Below, piece by piece: positions 30,489 to 38,725 of a DNA stretch of 64,000 nucleotides; position 1 is the first letter of the stretch, and each line of letters starts with the position of its first letter. Below the pieces are notes generated by a model that ran no database searches, was not told the origin of the DNA, and worked only from the letters and a program-made list of their open reading frames with translations. Source of the stretch: Agrobacterium vitis (GTDB lineage: Bacteria > Pseudomonadota > Alphaproteobacteria > Rhizobiales > Rhizobiaceae). The stretch spans positions 1,803,001-1,867,000 of the forward strand of contig NZ_JACXXJ020000005.1 of assembly GCF_014926405.1 (NCBI RefSeq), in the 5' to 3' direction. The translations under genes were made by a program, and so were the position numbers.

Positions 30489-31091
30489 TTACTTCGCGGC
30501 TTTTTCATCGCCGGGCAGCACGTAATCCGTACCTTCCCAAGGCGAGAGAAAGTCGAAACTACGGAATTCCTGCTTCAACTCAACCGGTTCATAAACCACC
30601 CGCTTGACCGTGTCATCATAGCGGACTTCAACAAAGCCTGTCAGCGGAAAATCCTTGCGCAGCGGATGGCCTTCAAAACCGTAATCAGTCAGCAGACGAC
30701 GCAGATCCGGATGACCGGTAAACATCACGCCATAGAGATCCCAGGCCTCGCGCTCAAACCAGTCAGCGCCCGGAAACAGCGGACAGATCGACGGAACCGG
30801 CTTGTCTTCGCTGGTGGACAGCTTGATGCGGATGCGCTGGTTCTGCTTTGGCGCCAGGAAGTGATAGACAACCTCGAAACGCTCGACACGCTCGGGATAA
30901 TCCACACCGCAGATGTCGATAATATTGATGAAGCCGCAACGGGCGTCGTCACGCAGGAAAGTCACCAGCGCATAGATATTTTCGACGGTCGTGGTGACCG
31001 TCAGTTCACCAAAGGCAACGGTGCTCGACAAAGCAAAACCACCGCTGTTTTCGGTGATATGGGATGCCAGCACTTGCAGGGCTTCACTCAT
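30489..31091 (-). CDS. nuoC: NADH-quinone oxidoreductase subunit C
   Basis: The 30-kDa-type peripheral subunit, 200 residues. The family signature [19 protein letters not shown] and the [20 protein letters not shown] block are intact. NuoC and NuoD are separate genes here, not fused as in E. coli. Confidence 0.97.
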   Translation of the reverse strand: MSEALQVLASHITENSGGFALSSTVAFGELTVTTTVENIYALVTFLRDDARCGFINIIDICGVDYPERVERFEVVYHFLAPKQNQRIRIKLSTSEDKPVPSICPLFPGADWFEREAWDLYGVMFTGHPDLRRLLTDYGFEGHPLRKDFPLTGFVEVRYDDTVKRVVYEPVELKQEFRSFDFLSPWEGTDYVLPGDEKAAK

Positions 31092-31108
31092 TTTGTCGGT
31101 CCCTCGCC

Positions 31109-31696
31109 TTAGCGCTCGATCGTGCCGGTGCGGCGGATTTTCTTCTGAAGCAGCAGGACGCCATAGAGCAGCGCCTCTGCCGTGGGGGGACAGCCCGGCA
31201 CATAAATGTCGACAGGCACGACCCGGTCACAACCCCGGACGACGGAATAGGAATAGTGGTAGTAGCCGCCGCCATTGGCACAGGAACCCATGGAGATCAC
31301 ATAGCGCGGCTCCGGCATCTGGTCATAGACCTTGCGCAAGGCGGGCGCCATCTTGTTGGTCAGGGTTCCCGCAACAATCATCACGTCCGACTGGCGCGGA
31401 GATGCACGCGGTGCAACGCCGAAGCGCTCCATGTCGTAACGCGGGCCGGACGCCTGCATCAGGCCTTCGACGGCGCAGCATGCCAAACCAAACTGCATCC
31501 ACATCAATGACCCGGTACGCGCCCAGGTGATCAGAGCCTGGGTTGAGGTAACCAGAAACCCTTTGTCAGCCAGCTCATCATTGATCTCGCCGAAAAAAGT
31601 GCTGTCATTGCCAATCGGCTTGCCGGTGGCAGGGTCCAGAATACCCTTGGGCTGTGGTGCAACCAGGGTCTGGTGATCGCTTTGGCTCACTCCCAT
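31109..31696 (-). CDS. nuoB: NADH-quinone oxidoreductase subunit B
   Basis: Carries the terminal [4Fe-4S] cluster N2 beside the quinone site. It has 195 residues with the tandem Cys of FGLACCAVE, then [18 protein letters not shown] and [17 protein letters not shown] 31696 overlaps the nuoA end by 10 bp. The longer frame adds residues absent from the family. Confidence 0.97.
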   Translation of the reverse strand: MGVSQSDHQTLVAPQPKGILDPATGKPIGNDSTFFGEINDELADKGFLVTSTQALITWARTGSLMWMQFGLACCAVEGLMQASGPRYDMERFGVAPRASPRQSDVMIVAGTLTNKMAPALRKVYDQMPEPRYVISMGSCANGGGYYHYSYSVVRGCDRVVPVDIYVPGCPPTAEALLYGVLLLQKKIRRTGTIER

Positions 31697-32052
31697 TCCA
31701 GGGCTCCCTTCTTCCATTCATATATAAATCCGACGGTCAGCACGCCGAGAAACACCATCATCGACCAGAAACCGAACCAGCCGATCGCACCAAAGGAGAC
31801 CGCCCAAGGAAACAGGAAGGCAACTTCAAGATCGAAGATGATGAAGAGAATCGACACGAGGTAGAATCGGATATCGAACTTGATGCGGGCATCGTCAAAG
31901 GCGTTGAAGCCGCATTCATAGGCCGAAAGCTTTTCCGAGTCGGGTGCCTTGAATGCCACGGCAAACGGCGTCACCAAAAGGGCAATGCCGATAACCATCG
32001 CAATTCCGACGAAAACCACGATCGGAAGGTAGGAACTGAGGAGTTCAGTCAT
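31687..32052 (-). CDS. nuoA: NADH-quinone oxidoreductase subunit A
   Basis: First gene of the nuo operon: a 121-residue, three-helix membrane subunit (ND3 homologue). The conserved loop [16 protein letters not shown] has the Cys that reports the active/deactive state in complex I. ATG 32052 has AAGG 9 nt upstream, whereas for the ATG at 32061 the same AAGG is immediately adjacent, so 32052 was chosen. Confidence 0.96.
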   Translation of the reverse strand: MTELLSSYLPIVVFVGIAMVIGIALLVTPFAVAFKAPDSEKLSAYECGFNAFDDARIKFDIRFYLVSILFIIFDLEVAFLFPWAVSFGAIGWFGFWSMMVFLGVLTVGFIYEWKKGALEWE

Positions 32053-32224
32053 CGTATCCATCCTTGCTTGTCAAAACGCCGGGCGACGTTCACGGCAGAA
32101 TACCGACAAGCCAAAAAGACTGTTGCAACGAGCCGTTGGTTAGCGCAGCCAGCGCCCGTGCGCAAGTGCGCTTCCCGCATTTCGCACATGCACACAAAGA
32201 CTTTAACACCAAGAGCGAAGGCCG

Positions 32225-32253
32225 GTATAGAGCACTTCGCAATTCACACAAAA
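32225..32253 (-). promoter_or_regulatory. possible nuo operon promoter
   Basis: On the minus strand, TTTTGT and CTATAC are spaced 17 bp apart between tRNA-Asp and nuoA. The -10 is good and the -35 weak. Readthrough from the tRNA promoter is the alternative. Confidence 0.35.
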
Positions 32254-32277
32254 TAACAGCTTGGAAAGATAAAGAAA

Positions 32278-32354
32278 TGGCGCGAGTGACGGGGCTCGAA
32301 CCCGCGACCTCCGGCGTGACAGGCCGGCACTCTAACCGACTGAGCTACACCCGC
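32278..32354 (-). tRNA. tRNA-Asp (GTC), copy 1
   Basis: A 77-nt cloverleaf including an encoded CCA. The acceptor stem GCGGGTG pairs with CACTCGC (one G-U). The anticodon loop CTGTCAC gives anticodon GTC, and the T-loop TTCGAGC is standard. It differs from copy 2 by one base in the D-loop. Confidence 0.95.
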
Positions 32355-32415
32355 GCATTGACGATGCCGTGTCAAGGGCATCTGAATGGAAAGCCATTCA
32401 CTTTTAGTACCAGGA

Positions 32416-32492
32416 TGGCGCGAGTGACGGGGCTCGAACCCGCGACCTCCGGCGTGACAGGCCGGCACTCTAACCAACTGAGCTACACCCGC
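32416..32492 (-). tRNA. tRNA-Asp (GTC), copy 2
   Basis: Same structure as copy 1, except D-loop TTGG for TCGG. It is promoter-proximal of the pair; 61 bp separate the two genes, so both are probably processed from one precursor. Confidence 0.95.
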
Positions 32493-32555
32493 AATTTCCT
32501 GGTGGGAAGCTTGCTTCCCCGCTTACCGATCGTCATCTGCCGTTCGATGAGCGGC

Positions 32556-32584
32556 TAACTAAGTGGTTCCTTGGTGGGTGTCAA
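32556..32584 (-). promoter_or_regulatory. sigma70 promoter of the tRNA-Asp pair
   Basis: On the minus strand, TTGACA (32579-32584), a 17-bp spacer and TAGTTA (32556-32561). Predicted start is about 55 nt before copy 2. Confidence 0.65.
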
Positions 32585-32917
32585 GCAGCATTGAAAACAA
32601 AAACGTGACAGAATGATTTTTCGCTGTTGATGGGTAAAAAACACTGGCGCTTGTGCAGCGGCACACTGATCGAAGCAGACAGGAAGAAACCGCAGATCAA
32701 ACAGCGCTGTCCTTATCCATCACCTGCTTTAGCCCTGCGGCGCGCAGACCGTCCTGGGCTTAACATTCTTTCTCAGCCGCCAGTCCAGACATGAGGCCAA
32801 ACACCAAGGCACCGCAGAAGCCCCTAGCCTGTTGACAACAGAAGACCCCTTAAGCCCGGAATTGCGGGATTTTTTACCCAACCGTCATCTTGCCGTCGCA
32901 AAAAAAGAAAAAAAAGC

Positions 32918-32940
32918 AAAAAACCCTCTTGCGGTTTTTT
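32918..32940. terminator. orphan terminator-like stem
   Basis: AAAAAACC and GGTTTTTT pair around a 7-nt loop. On the minus strand the stem is followed by an extremely U-rich tail of about 15-20 nt. There is no gene directly upstream on either strand. It may stop transcripts antisense to tRNA-Val or end a plus-strand small RNA. Confidence 0.45.
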
Positions 32941-32996
32941 CAGCGACCGAATAGATCACAGCCACCGACGCGGCGGGCACGACCCGATGACGCGAA

Positions 32997-33072
32997 GGGC
33001 GATTAGCTCAGTTGGTAGAGCGCCTCGTTTACACCGAGGATGTCGGGAGTTCGAGTCTCTCATCGCCCACCA
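32997..33072 (+). tRNA. tRNA-Val (TAC)
   Basis: A 76-nt cloverleaf including CCA. Acceptor GGGCGAT pairs with ATCGCCC. The anticodon arm CCTCG-TTTACAC-CGAGG gives TAC. Opposite strand to the tRNA-Asp pair. I saw no copy of its 3' end elsewhere in the window that would suggest an integration site. Confidence 0.95.
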
Positions 33073-33165
33073 TTCTTCCATTAATATTCATTATTTTAAG
33101 GTGTTGCTGGAAACCTCTGCGCCGTTTCCGGTTTCTTTTGGACGAGCTTCGCTCTATTTGGCAAA

Positions 33166-33195
33166 AAAGACCCGCAGGTGATTCCGCGGGTCTTT
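33166..33195 (-). terminator. terminator of the hydroxycinnamate operon
   Basis: AAAGACCCGC (33166-33175) and GCGGGTCTTT (33186-33195) form a 10-bp stem. On the minus strand it is followed by six U. It lies 33 bp past the enoyl-CoA hydratase stop and could also serve the convergent tRNA-Val. Confidence 0.85.
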
Positions 33196-33227
33196 CATTC
33201 CTATGAATTATCGATGCTTTCGGGAGT

Positions 33228-34061
33228 TTATTTCCGTTTGTACGCGCCAAGGCCAGGGCGATAGGTCTTGTCATCCAGGAACTGTTTCAGGCCCTCGTCA
33301 CGGCCCCGGGTCTTGTCCAGCAGCAGCATTTGCTCCAGCTTGGCATAGATATAGTCGTCGGCCAGCTCCCAGGGCATGTTGCGGACGCGCTTGAACGTGT
33401 CCTTGGCGGCTTTCATTGTCACAGGATTTTTCTCGAGCAGGCTGGCGCAGAGTTTGCGAACGCGGGTTTCCAGCTCTTCCAGCGGCACCGATTCATTGAC
33501 CAGGCCCATATCCCGGGCCTTTTCGCCACCAAAGGGCTCACCGGTCATGATGTAATACAGCGAATCACGGTGATTCATCACCTCGGCCACAGCCCGGGTC
33601 ACATTGCCACCGGGCAGGATGCCCCAGTTGATTTCCGAGAGTCCGAAAGTAGCCTCATTGGCGGCAATCGCCAGATCGCAAGCCACCAGGGGATTGAAGG
33701 CTCCGCCGAAGCACCAGCCATTGACCATAGCGATGGTCGGCTTTTCGAAATAGGTCAGGCGCTGCCACCACCCGCCCGATTGGCGGCGGCTTTTCAGAGT
33801 TGCGTGGCGGGGTTTGTCGTCATTGTCACGGAAATATTGCTGAAGATCCATGCCGGCAGACCATGAGGTTCCGGCACCACGCAACACCAGCACGCCGCAA
33901 CGGTCGTCGGCTTCCAGTTCCTCAAGGACTTCCGCCATGCGGATATTCAGCGCCGGGTTCATCGCATTGCGTTTTTCAGGCCGATTGAAGGTCACGAAGG
34001 CGATTCGGTCTTCGATGTCGACCAACACGGTGTCTGCGTCGGATTTTTCTGCAACTGTCAT
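33228..34061 (-). CDS. ech: p-hydroxycinnamoyl-CoA hydratase/lyase (feruloyl-CoA to vanillin)
   Basis: A crotonase-family enzyme of 277 residues that hydrates and cleaves feruloyl-, caffeoyl- or coumaroyl-CoA to vanillin-type aldehydes and acetyl-CoA. Long blocks match the characterised Pseudomonas enzyme as I recall it: LNRPEKRNAM-like start, AGMDLQQYF, KPTIAMVNGWCFGGAFNPLV, TFGLSEINWGI and the KQFLDDK...PGLGAYKR end. The presumed catalytic Glu (LSEINWG) and a DYIYAKLEQ Tyr are kept. The Ser that follows FGGGF in the Pseudomonas protein is Asn here. It is coupled 11 bp after the CoA ligase gene. Confidence 0.9.
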   Translation of the reverse strand: MTVAEKSDADTVLVDIEDRIAFVTFNRPEKRNAMNPALNIRMAEVLEELEADDRCGVLVLRGAGTSWSAGMDLQQYFRDNDDKPRHATLKSRRQSGGWWQRLTYFEKPTIAMVNGWCFGGAFNPLVACDLAIAANEATFGLSEINWGILPGGNVTRAVAEVMNHRDSLYYIMTGEPFGGEKARDMGLVNESVPLEELETRVRKLCASLLEKNPVTMKAAKDTFKRVRNMPWELADDYIYAKLEQMLLLDKTRGRDEGLKQFLDDKTYRPGLGAYKRK

Positions 34062-34072
34062 GGTATGTCTCC

Positions 34073-35671
34073 TTATGCGCCGGGCTGTCCGGACGCCGGT
34101 GTCGAACTGGATGAAAGGTGAGTATAGGATTGGCGCAAAATGTGCTTCTGCACCTTGCCGGAAGCCGAACGGGGAATGGCATCCACAAACACCACGTGTT
34201 TGGGCCGTTTGAAGCTGGCAAGCCGATCAGCGCAATGGCGTAGGATATCGTGATCACGTAGGCCGTCGTTGCCAGCGACGACCAGTGCCAGGCCGACCTC
34301 GCCCCATTCGGCATGGGCAAGGCCCATGACTGCGACATCAGCAACGCCGGGATGGGCGGCAATAGCCGCTTCAACCTCAGCCGGATAGACGTTTTCACCG
34401 CCGCTGATATACATGTCCTTCAGGCGATCAGCGAGATAGACGACACCGTCCTGGACCCGCGCCATATCGCCGCTGCGAAACCAGCCATCGGTGAAGGCAG
34501 CCTCGGTCAGGTCCGGACGGTTCCAATAGCCCTCTGTGACGCTTGGTCCTCGTAGCCAGATTTCACCGATCCCGCCATCGGTGACATCGGCACCATCGAA
34601 ATCAACAACCCGCGTTTCAAGCAAGGGGGCCGCAAAACCGATACTACCCGGATGACGGGCGATGAGTTGGCGGTCGAGCGGCATATGATAGGCCGTGCCG
34701 GTTTCACTCATCCCATAGCCATTGACCAGGGCAATGCCGTCATCGAGAAACCGCTCGATCAGCACCGGTGGCAAAGGCGCGCCACCCAGAAAGATCGCCT
34801 TCAAACCCTGCAAAGCAGCCGGGTTCCAATTCGGCGAGTTCCGCAACGTACTGGCCATTTGCGGCACACCACAATAGTGGCTCACGCCGATTTGGGTGTC
34901 CGCCATGGTGGCAATCGTTCGTTCGGCGATGAAGCGATCAGAAATGACCAGCCGGGCGCCCATCACCATTGCGGTGCGCGCCAGGGCCACCAACCCGATC
35001 GTGTGGAAAAACGGCAAGTCGCAAAGCACGACCGATTCCGGCGTCACCTCACCGACGAAAGCAAAATTCAAGGCGGAGAAAAACAGATTGCGGGCATTAA
35101 GCAGCACGCCCTTTGGCACGCCTGTCGTCCCGGATGTGTAGAGAATCACGCAAGTACGGTCGGCAGATGAATAGCGAGGTGCGATTGGCTCCAAACCCGA
35201 GGCATTGTCCAGAAAGCCTCCCTTGCCGGTCACACCAAGGCTTTCGACCTCGAAGCTACTACCGGCTTCGGCAAATTCCGCATCGTACAGCAATAGCGTC
35301 GGTTCGCAGTCGGCAAGAATCAGCGAAATTTCTCGGGCGCTCAAGCGCCAGTTCAATGGCACGAAGATCGCACCGATCCGCTGGCAGGCAAAACAAACCG
35401 CGAATTGGGCAGTGGAATTGCGTCCGAGATAGGCAATACGGGCTGGGCTGTCCTGCCCCGTCCCTGCCCTTGCGATCACATCGTCAAGAGCAGCGGCGCA
35501 TCGCCCGATCAGCGTATCGAATTCAGAAAATGTCAATGATTGACCGGTTGCCAGCTCCATGACGGCTGGCCGATCTGGACCGCTATTGGCGCGGAAACGG
35601 ACCGGATCCTCCGCTACCATGCCAGCAAACGCCGAAGTTTCACGCAAACCTGCGCTACCATAGTACGACAT
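34073..35671 (-). CDS. hydroxycinnamate (feruloyl)-CoA ligase
   Basis: A 532-residue ANL-family acyl-CoA synthetase. The P-loop VILYTSGTTGVPKGVLL, motif GYGMSETGTAYHMP, and the C-terminal catalytic Lys region PRSASGKVQKHILRQ are all present. Its pairing with the hydratase/lyase indicates activation of ferulate, coumarate or caffeate; substrate choice is inferred from context. ATG 35671 has GGGAGG 4-5 nt upstream; the longer frame has none. The MarR-type palindrome at 35709-35721 lies in its promoter. Confidence 0.87.
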   Translation of the reverse strand: MSYYGSAGLRETSAFAGMVAEDPVRFRANSGPDRPAVMELATGQSLTFSEFDTLIGRCAAALDDVIARAGTGQDSPARIAYLGRNSTAQFAVCFACQRIGAIFVPLNWRLSAREISLILADCEPTLLLYDAEFAEAGSSFEVESLGVTGKGGFLDNASGLEPIAPRYSSADRTCVILYTSGTTGVPKGVLLNARNLFFSALNFAFVGEVTPESVVLCDLPFFHTIGLVALARTAMVMGARLVISDRFIAERTIATMADTQIGVSHYCGVPQMASTLRNSPNWNPAALQGLKAIFLGGAPLPPVLIERFLDDGIALVNGYGMSETGTAYHMPLDRQLIARHPGSIGFAAPLLETRVVDFDGADVTDGGIGEIWLRGPSVTEGYWNRPDLTEAAFTDGWFRSGDMARVQDGVVYLADRLKDMYISGGENVYPAEVEAAIAAHPGVADVAVMGLAHAEWGEVGLALVVAGNDGLRDHDILRHCADRLASFKRPKHVVFVDAIPRSASGKVQKHILRQSYTHLSSSSTPASGQPGA

Positions 35672-35708
35672 ATATCCTCCCTGGCCAGTTCTCCCGACGG
35701 CCATTTAG

Positions 35709-35721
35709 TATGTATTACATA
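35709..35721. promoter_or_regulatory. MarR-type operator
   Basis: Perfect inverted repeat TATGTA-T-TACATA, 38 bp upstream of the CoA ligase start. On the minus strand it directly follows a TATAAT-like -10 region, so a bound repressor would block the ligase-lyase operon. The divergent marR gene is the obvious regulator. Confidence 0.6.
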
Positions 35722-35890
35722 TTATATTATCTTTCTCGAGGCACAAGTGAAATCTGCGGGATGCACAGGTCAAATATGGCGCTTTGCCTTTTGGGCTTAT
35801 GGGTTTATCACCGGATAGAGCCGTATCTTATCAGGCTGGAGATGCTACACATCCTCAACCTGAAGGCATTATCGAACATGGATTGAGCGC

Positions 35891-36409
35891 ATGGACGGAC
35901 CGGAACAGCCGACTGACGATTTCGAAACCCCGGAATTTTCCGGAACTGTGGCCTTCGGCGACCTGGAAAAAGTTCTTGGCTTTCATTTGCGGTTGGCCAA
36001 TGTGGCGGTGTTCCAGGATTTTCAGGCGACCATGTCGGGGCTGGCTTTAACCCCGAAGCAATTTGCCGTGCTGGAATTGATCGACAACAATGCTGGGGCC
36101 AGCCAGATCGATTTTGCCCAAAGCCTGCGCATGGACAAGGCGACCATGATGGCGCTGATCAACAAGCTTGAAGGCCGGGGCGCCGTCGAGCGCCGACCTT
36201 CCCTGGTGGATCGCCGGCGCCAGGAACTCTTCGTAACCGAGGAAGGCCAGCGTGTTCTGGCAGCGGCGAAAGAGCTTCGCCATGGCCATGAAGCCCGTTT
36301 TACCGAGCGATTTTCGAAAGACGAGCTTGCCCAACTGCTGTCTTTTCTGCGGCGCATCTATCAGGATGGTCGCGCCCTGCCCAAGCCATCCATGACGCCA
36401 CAGACCTGA
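35891..36409 (+). CDS. MarR-family regulator of hydroxycinnamate catabolism
   Basis: A 172-residue winged-helix repressor. The wHTH spans about residues 55-115 (LALTPKQFAVLELID, FAQSLRMDKATMMALINKLE, VERRPSLVDRRRQELFVTEEG). It is divergent from the ligase-lyase operon, as are HcaR/FerC-type repressors that respond to hydroxycinnamoyl-CoA; that ligand is inferred. The stop abuts the convergent MFS gene with no gap. Confidence 0.85.
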   Translation: MDGPEQPTDDFETPEFSGTVAFGDLEKVLGFHLRLANVAVFQDFQATMSGLALTPKQFAVLELIDNNAGASQIDFAQSLRMDKATMMALINKLEGRGAVERRPSLVDRRRQELFVTEEGQRVLAAAKELRHGHEARFTERFSKDELAQLLSFLRRIYQDGRALPKPSMTPQT

Positions 36410-37747
36410 TCATGATGGGTTTGATATTTCCCTCTGGCGCTGCTCGATTTTCTGTCGAGTGGCTTGCTGGTGCGTGCTGTCGATGGAAAACCGCCACATA
36501 AGAGCGATGGCGAAAAGCTTGAACAGAATCGGCAAGAAAGCATAAAGCGCCGAAAGGGCCGAAAGCGCCTGCCCGCTCTGAGTGCCGCTTTCCGGCTGGA
36601 AACCAGCCCAAGCCAACAATGGAAAGACAATGCCGGAAGAGAGCGCCAATGCCAGCTTGGTGACGAAACTCCAGGCGGCGAAATACAGCCCGGATCGCTG
36701 TTCTCCCGACGCCAATGTGTCCTGATCGATCACATCGGCCTGAATGGCTGGCGGCAGCGCCAGATCGAAGCCGAGCAAGATACCGGTCGCCACGCAAATG
36801 CCGAGAAACAACCAGGCGTCTCCCGGCCCCAGCAGGCCGGCCAAGGCAAATATCGCGCAGCTGAGCAGCATGGCCCAGCACCAGGCCCGGTGCTTGCCCA
36901 GCCGCCGCGCCACGAAAACCGCAAGCGGCACGCCAGCGACCGCCGAAAGAAAATAAGCAAACAGCAAAGGCCCCTGAAGTTCAGGCGCCTCCAGCCGCGC
37001 CGCCACGAAATAAAGAAACAGCGAAGCGGGGATAGCATTGGCCAGTGAATTCGCCAGGAACGCCATGGCCAGCCGCAGGAAGGCGCTATTGGCCAGCAGG
37101 AAGCTCACCCCATTCTTCAATGAAAGCCGGGTTTTCGAAAAATCCACCGGTTCCGCCACGCGCCATACCGCAATGGCACCAAAGATTGGCAAGAGCACCG
37201 CCACCATAACAGCAATCGCATTCAGGTCCGGCTGGGCGCCTGCCGTGGATGCCTGCCCCAGGAAAGGCAGGGAAATAGCCAGCAGCGTGCCGAGCAGCGT
37301 CGTACCCTCACGCCAGGCTGAAAGCCTGACCCGCCCATCGTAGGAGGTCTCGAGTTCGGCACCCCAGGCGGTATAAGGCAGGCTTGTCCAGGTACTGCCA
37401 ATCGACAGAAGACAACCCCAAACCACCAGATGCGCAAGCCCTGCCCCTTCCGGTGGGTTGAACAGCATGAAAGCGGAGACCGCCGTCAGCGGCAAAGACA
37501 ATAGAAAGAACAGACGGCGGCGACCGTACCGACCGGGAATCCGGTCCGCGAGCCAACCGATCAGCGGATCGGTTATCGCATCCAGACAGCGAATGGCCAG
37601 CAAAGCGGCCCCAATGGCCGACAGAGCAATACCAAACCGCCCGGCATAAACGGACGGAACGATGATATAGAGCGGCAAAGCAATGGCCGCCAAAGGCAGG
37701 GCCGGAAGCGCGTAAAATAGCAAAGTCAGGTTCGACAGCGGCTTCAT
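36410..37747 (-). CDS. MFS transporter, GPH (MFS_2) type
   Basis: A 445-residue carrier with about 12 helices. The glycoside-pentoside-hexuronide:cation symporter signature is visible: RCLDAITDPLIGWLADRIPG then GRYGRRR, and ELETSYDGRVRLSAWREG. The substrate is unknown: sugar or drug by family, hydroxycinnamate only by neighbourhood, and it is not in the catabolic operon. The start overlaps the DUF2256 stop by 4 nt, so the two are cotranscribed. Confidence 0.85.
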   Translation of the reverse strand: MKPLSNLTLLFYALPALPLAAIALPLYIIVPSVYAGRFGIALSAIGAALLAIRCLDAITDPLIGWLADRIPGRYGRRRLFFLLSLPLTAVSAFMLFNPPEGAGLAHLVVWGCLLSIGSTWTSLPYTAWGAELETSYDGRVRLSAWREGTTLLGTLLAISLPFLGQASTAGAQPDLNAIAVMVAVLLPIFGAIAVWRVAEPVDFSKTRLSLKNGVSFLLANSAFLRLAMAFLANSLANAIPASLFLYFVAARLEAPELQGPLLFAYFLSAVAGVPLAVFVARRLGKHRAWCWAMLLSCAIFALAGLLGPGDAWLFLGICVATGILLGFDLALPPAIQADVIDQDTLASGEQRSGLYFAAWSFVTKLALALSSGIVFPLLAWAGFQPESGTQSGQALSALSALYAFLPILFKLFAIALMWRFSIDSTHQQATRQKIEQRQREISNPS

Positions 37748-37929
37748 GAGGTGTGCGATACTCTCGAACGGGCCGTCTCCAATTCTCGGCTCGCTGCTCT
37801 GCGGTTACGGCAGCGCTCAGAACAGAAGCGAACCTCCTCCCAGCAGCGCGCCCACTTTTTACGCCATGCGAAAGGCCTCTGACAGGCCGCGCAGAGCTTG
37901 GTCGGGAGATCGGCTTTCTTGGTGACCAC
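37744..37929 (-). CDS. DUF2256 zinc-ribbon-like small protein
   Basis: About 61 residues. The DUF2256 core is clear: LCAACQRPFAWRKKWARCWE then VRFCSERCRNRR, with four Cys that could bind zinc. The start is placed at GTG 37929 (VTKKADLPTK) with AGAGG 5 nt upstream. The longer frame to 38064 runs into the HU terminator and adds unconserved residues. Function unknown. Confidence 0.75.
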   Translation of the reverse strand: MVTKKADLPTKLCAACQRPFAWRKKWARCWEEVRFCSERCRNRRAASRELETARSRVSHTS

Positions 37930-38064
37930 GGGCGCCTCTCTGATGGACCATTGGCAGCTCGTTTGCGGCAGCCATTTTGTATTGAACTCAATGCTATTTC
38001 GAAGCAGCGACCATCTTGGATCAGTGAAACGGCAACGAGATGCCTCCTTCCTGCAAAAACACAA

Positions 38065-38090
38065 AAAACCCGGCTTGAGAGCCGGGTTTT
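38065..38090 (-). terminator. terminator of the HU gene
   Basis: AAAACCCGGC and GCCGGGTTTT form a perfect 10-bp stem with a six-base loop. The minus strand continues in U. Confidence 0.9.
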
Positions 38091-38122
38091 CGGTAGAACT
38101 GGCAGGTTTGCCGCAGGCAGGA

Positions 38123-38398
38123 TCAGCTGTTAACAGCGTCCTTCAGGCCCTTGCCGGCCGTGAACTTCGGAACGTTACGGGCCGGAATATCGACTTCCGC
38201 GCCAGTCGAAGGATTGCGGCCCTTCGAGGCTTCGCGATGGGAAACCGTGAAGGCGCCAAAACCGGCGAGGCGAATGTCGCCACCATTCTTCAATTCCGCC
38301 TGGACGGTGTCGAAGACGGCGTCCACGGCGGAAGCTGCGTCGGCCTTGCTGAGACCGGCCTTATCGGCAACTGCGTTTACGAGTTCGGACTTGTTCAT
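38123..38398 (-). CDS. hupB: HU family nucleoid protein
   Basis: A 91-residue DNA-bending protein. It begins with NKSELVNAVADKAGLSKADA and holds the beta-arm GRNPSTGAEVDIPARNVPKFTAG with the intercalating Pro. It acts in nucleoid compaction. ATG 38398 follows GGGTGG. The 162-residue longer frame is not conserved. Location after lon is, as I recall, common in proteobacteria. Confidence 0.96.
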   Translation of the reverse strand: MNKSELVNAVADKAGLSKADAASAVDAVFDTVQAELKNGGDIRLAGFGAFTVSHREASKGRNPSTGAEVDIPARNVPKFTAGKGLKDAVNS

Positions 38399-38654
38399 GT
38401 TTCCACCCTTTCTGTATGACATGAATATCAAAGCGGCGAAGATGCTAACGCATCCCCGCATCGAGGAACCGCGACCACCGCAAAGCGCCAGGCGCCCGAG
38501 AGGATCACAAAGGAATACCGACCGCCATTTTCGATGGCCTCCGGCATGACTCAAAAATTCCAAGTCGGGCGGACAATACTCATGCCCATGCCCGTCGCAA
38601 GCCAAAAGCACCGCAATCGCCTGAAAAACAAGGCTTCTGGTGATGTTTGCACAA

Positions 38655-38682
38655 AAAAGGCTGGCCCGAAGGCCAGCCTTTT
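38655..38682 (-). terminator. terminator of lon
   Basis: AAAAGGCTGGCC and GGCCAGCCTTTT, a perfect 12-bp stem with a CGAA tetraloop and A/T flanks on both sides. It lies 44 bp downstream of lon. The rest of the roughly 330-bp gap (38399-38725) holds the HU promoter region and nothing else I can name. Confidence 0.92.
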
Positions 38683-38725
38683 CGAAGTTTTTCCGCCAAT
38701 TGGGCAGGATCGTGGCAAAGACGGC

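Larger units (their letters stand above)
32493..32996. other. intergenic region between tRNA-Asp and tRNA-Val
   Basis: About 500 bp without a supportable ORF. It holds the tRNA-Asp promoter (32556-32584), a weak CCCG...CGGG hairpin with T6 at 32856-32876, and an A-rich tract with a terminator-like stem at 32918-32940. The two terminator-like elements have no assigned upstream gene. Confidence 0.5.

Noticed and set aside
32064..32558. ORF with a duplicated ARVTGLEPATSGVTGR peptide
   Set aside because: Artefact of reading the two antisense tRNA-Asp genes.
32997..38064. Genomic island integrated at tRNA-Val
   Set aside because: No integrase and no repeat of the tRNA 3' end were found; the catabolic genes have base composition similar to their neighbours.
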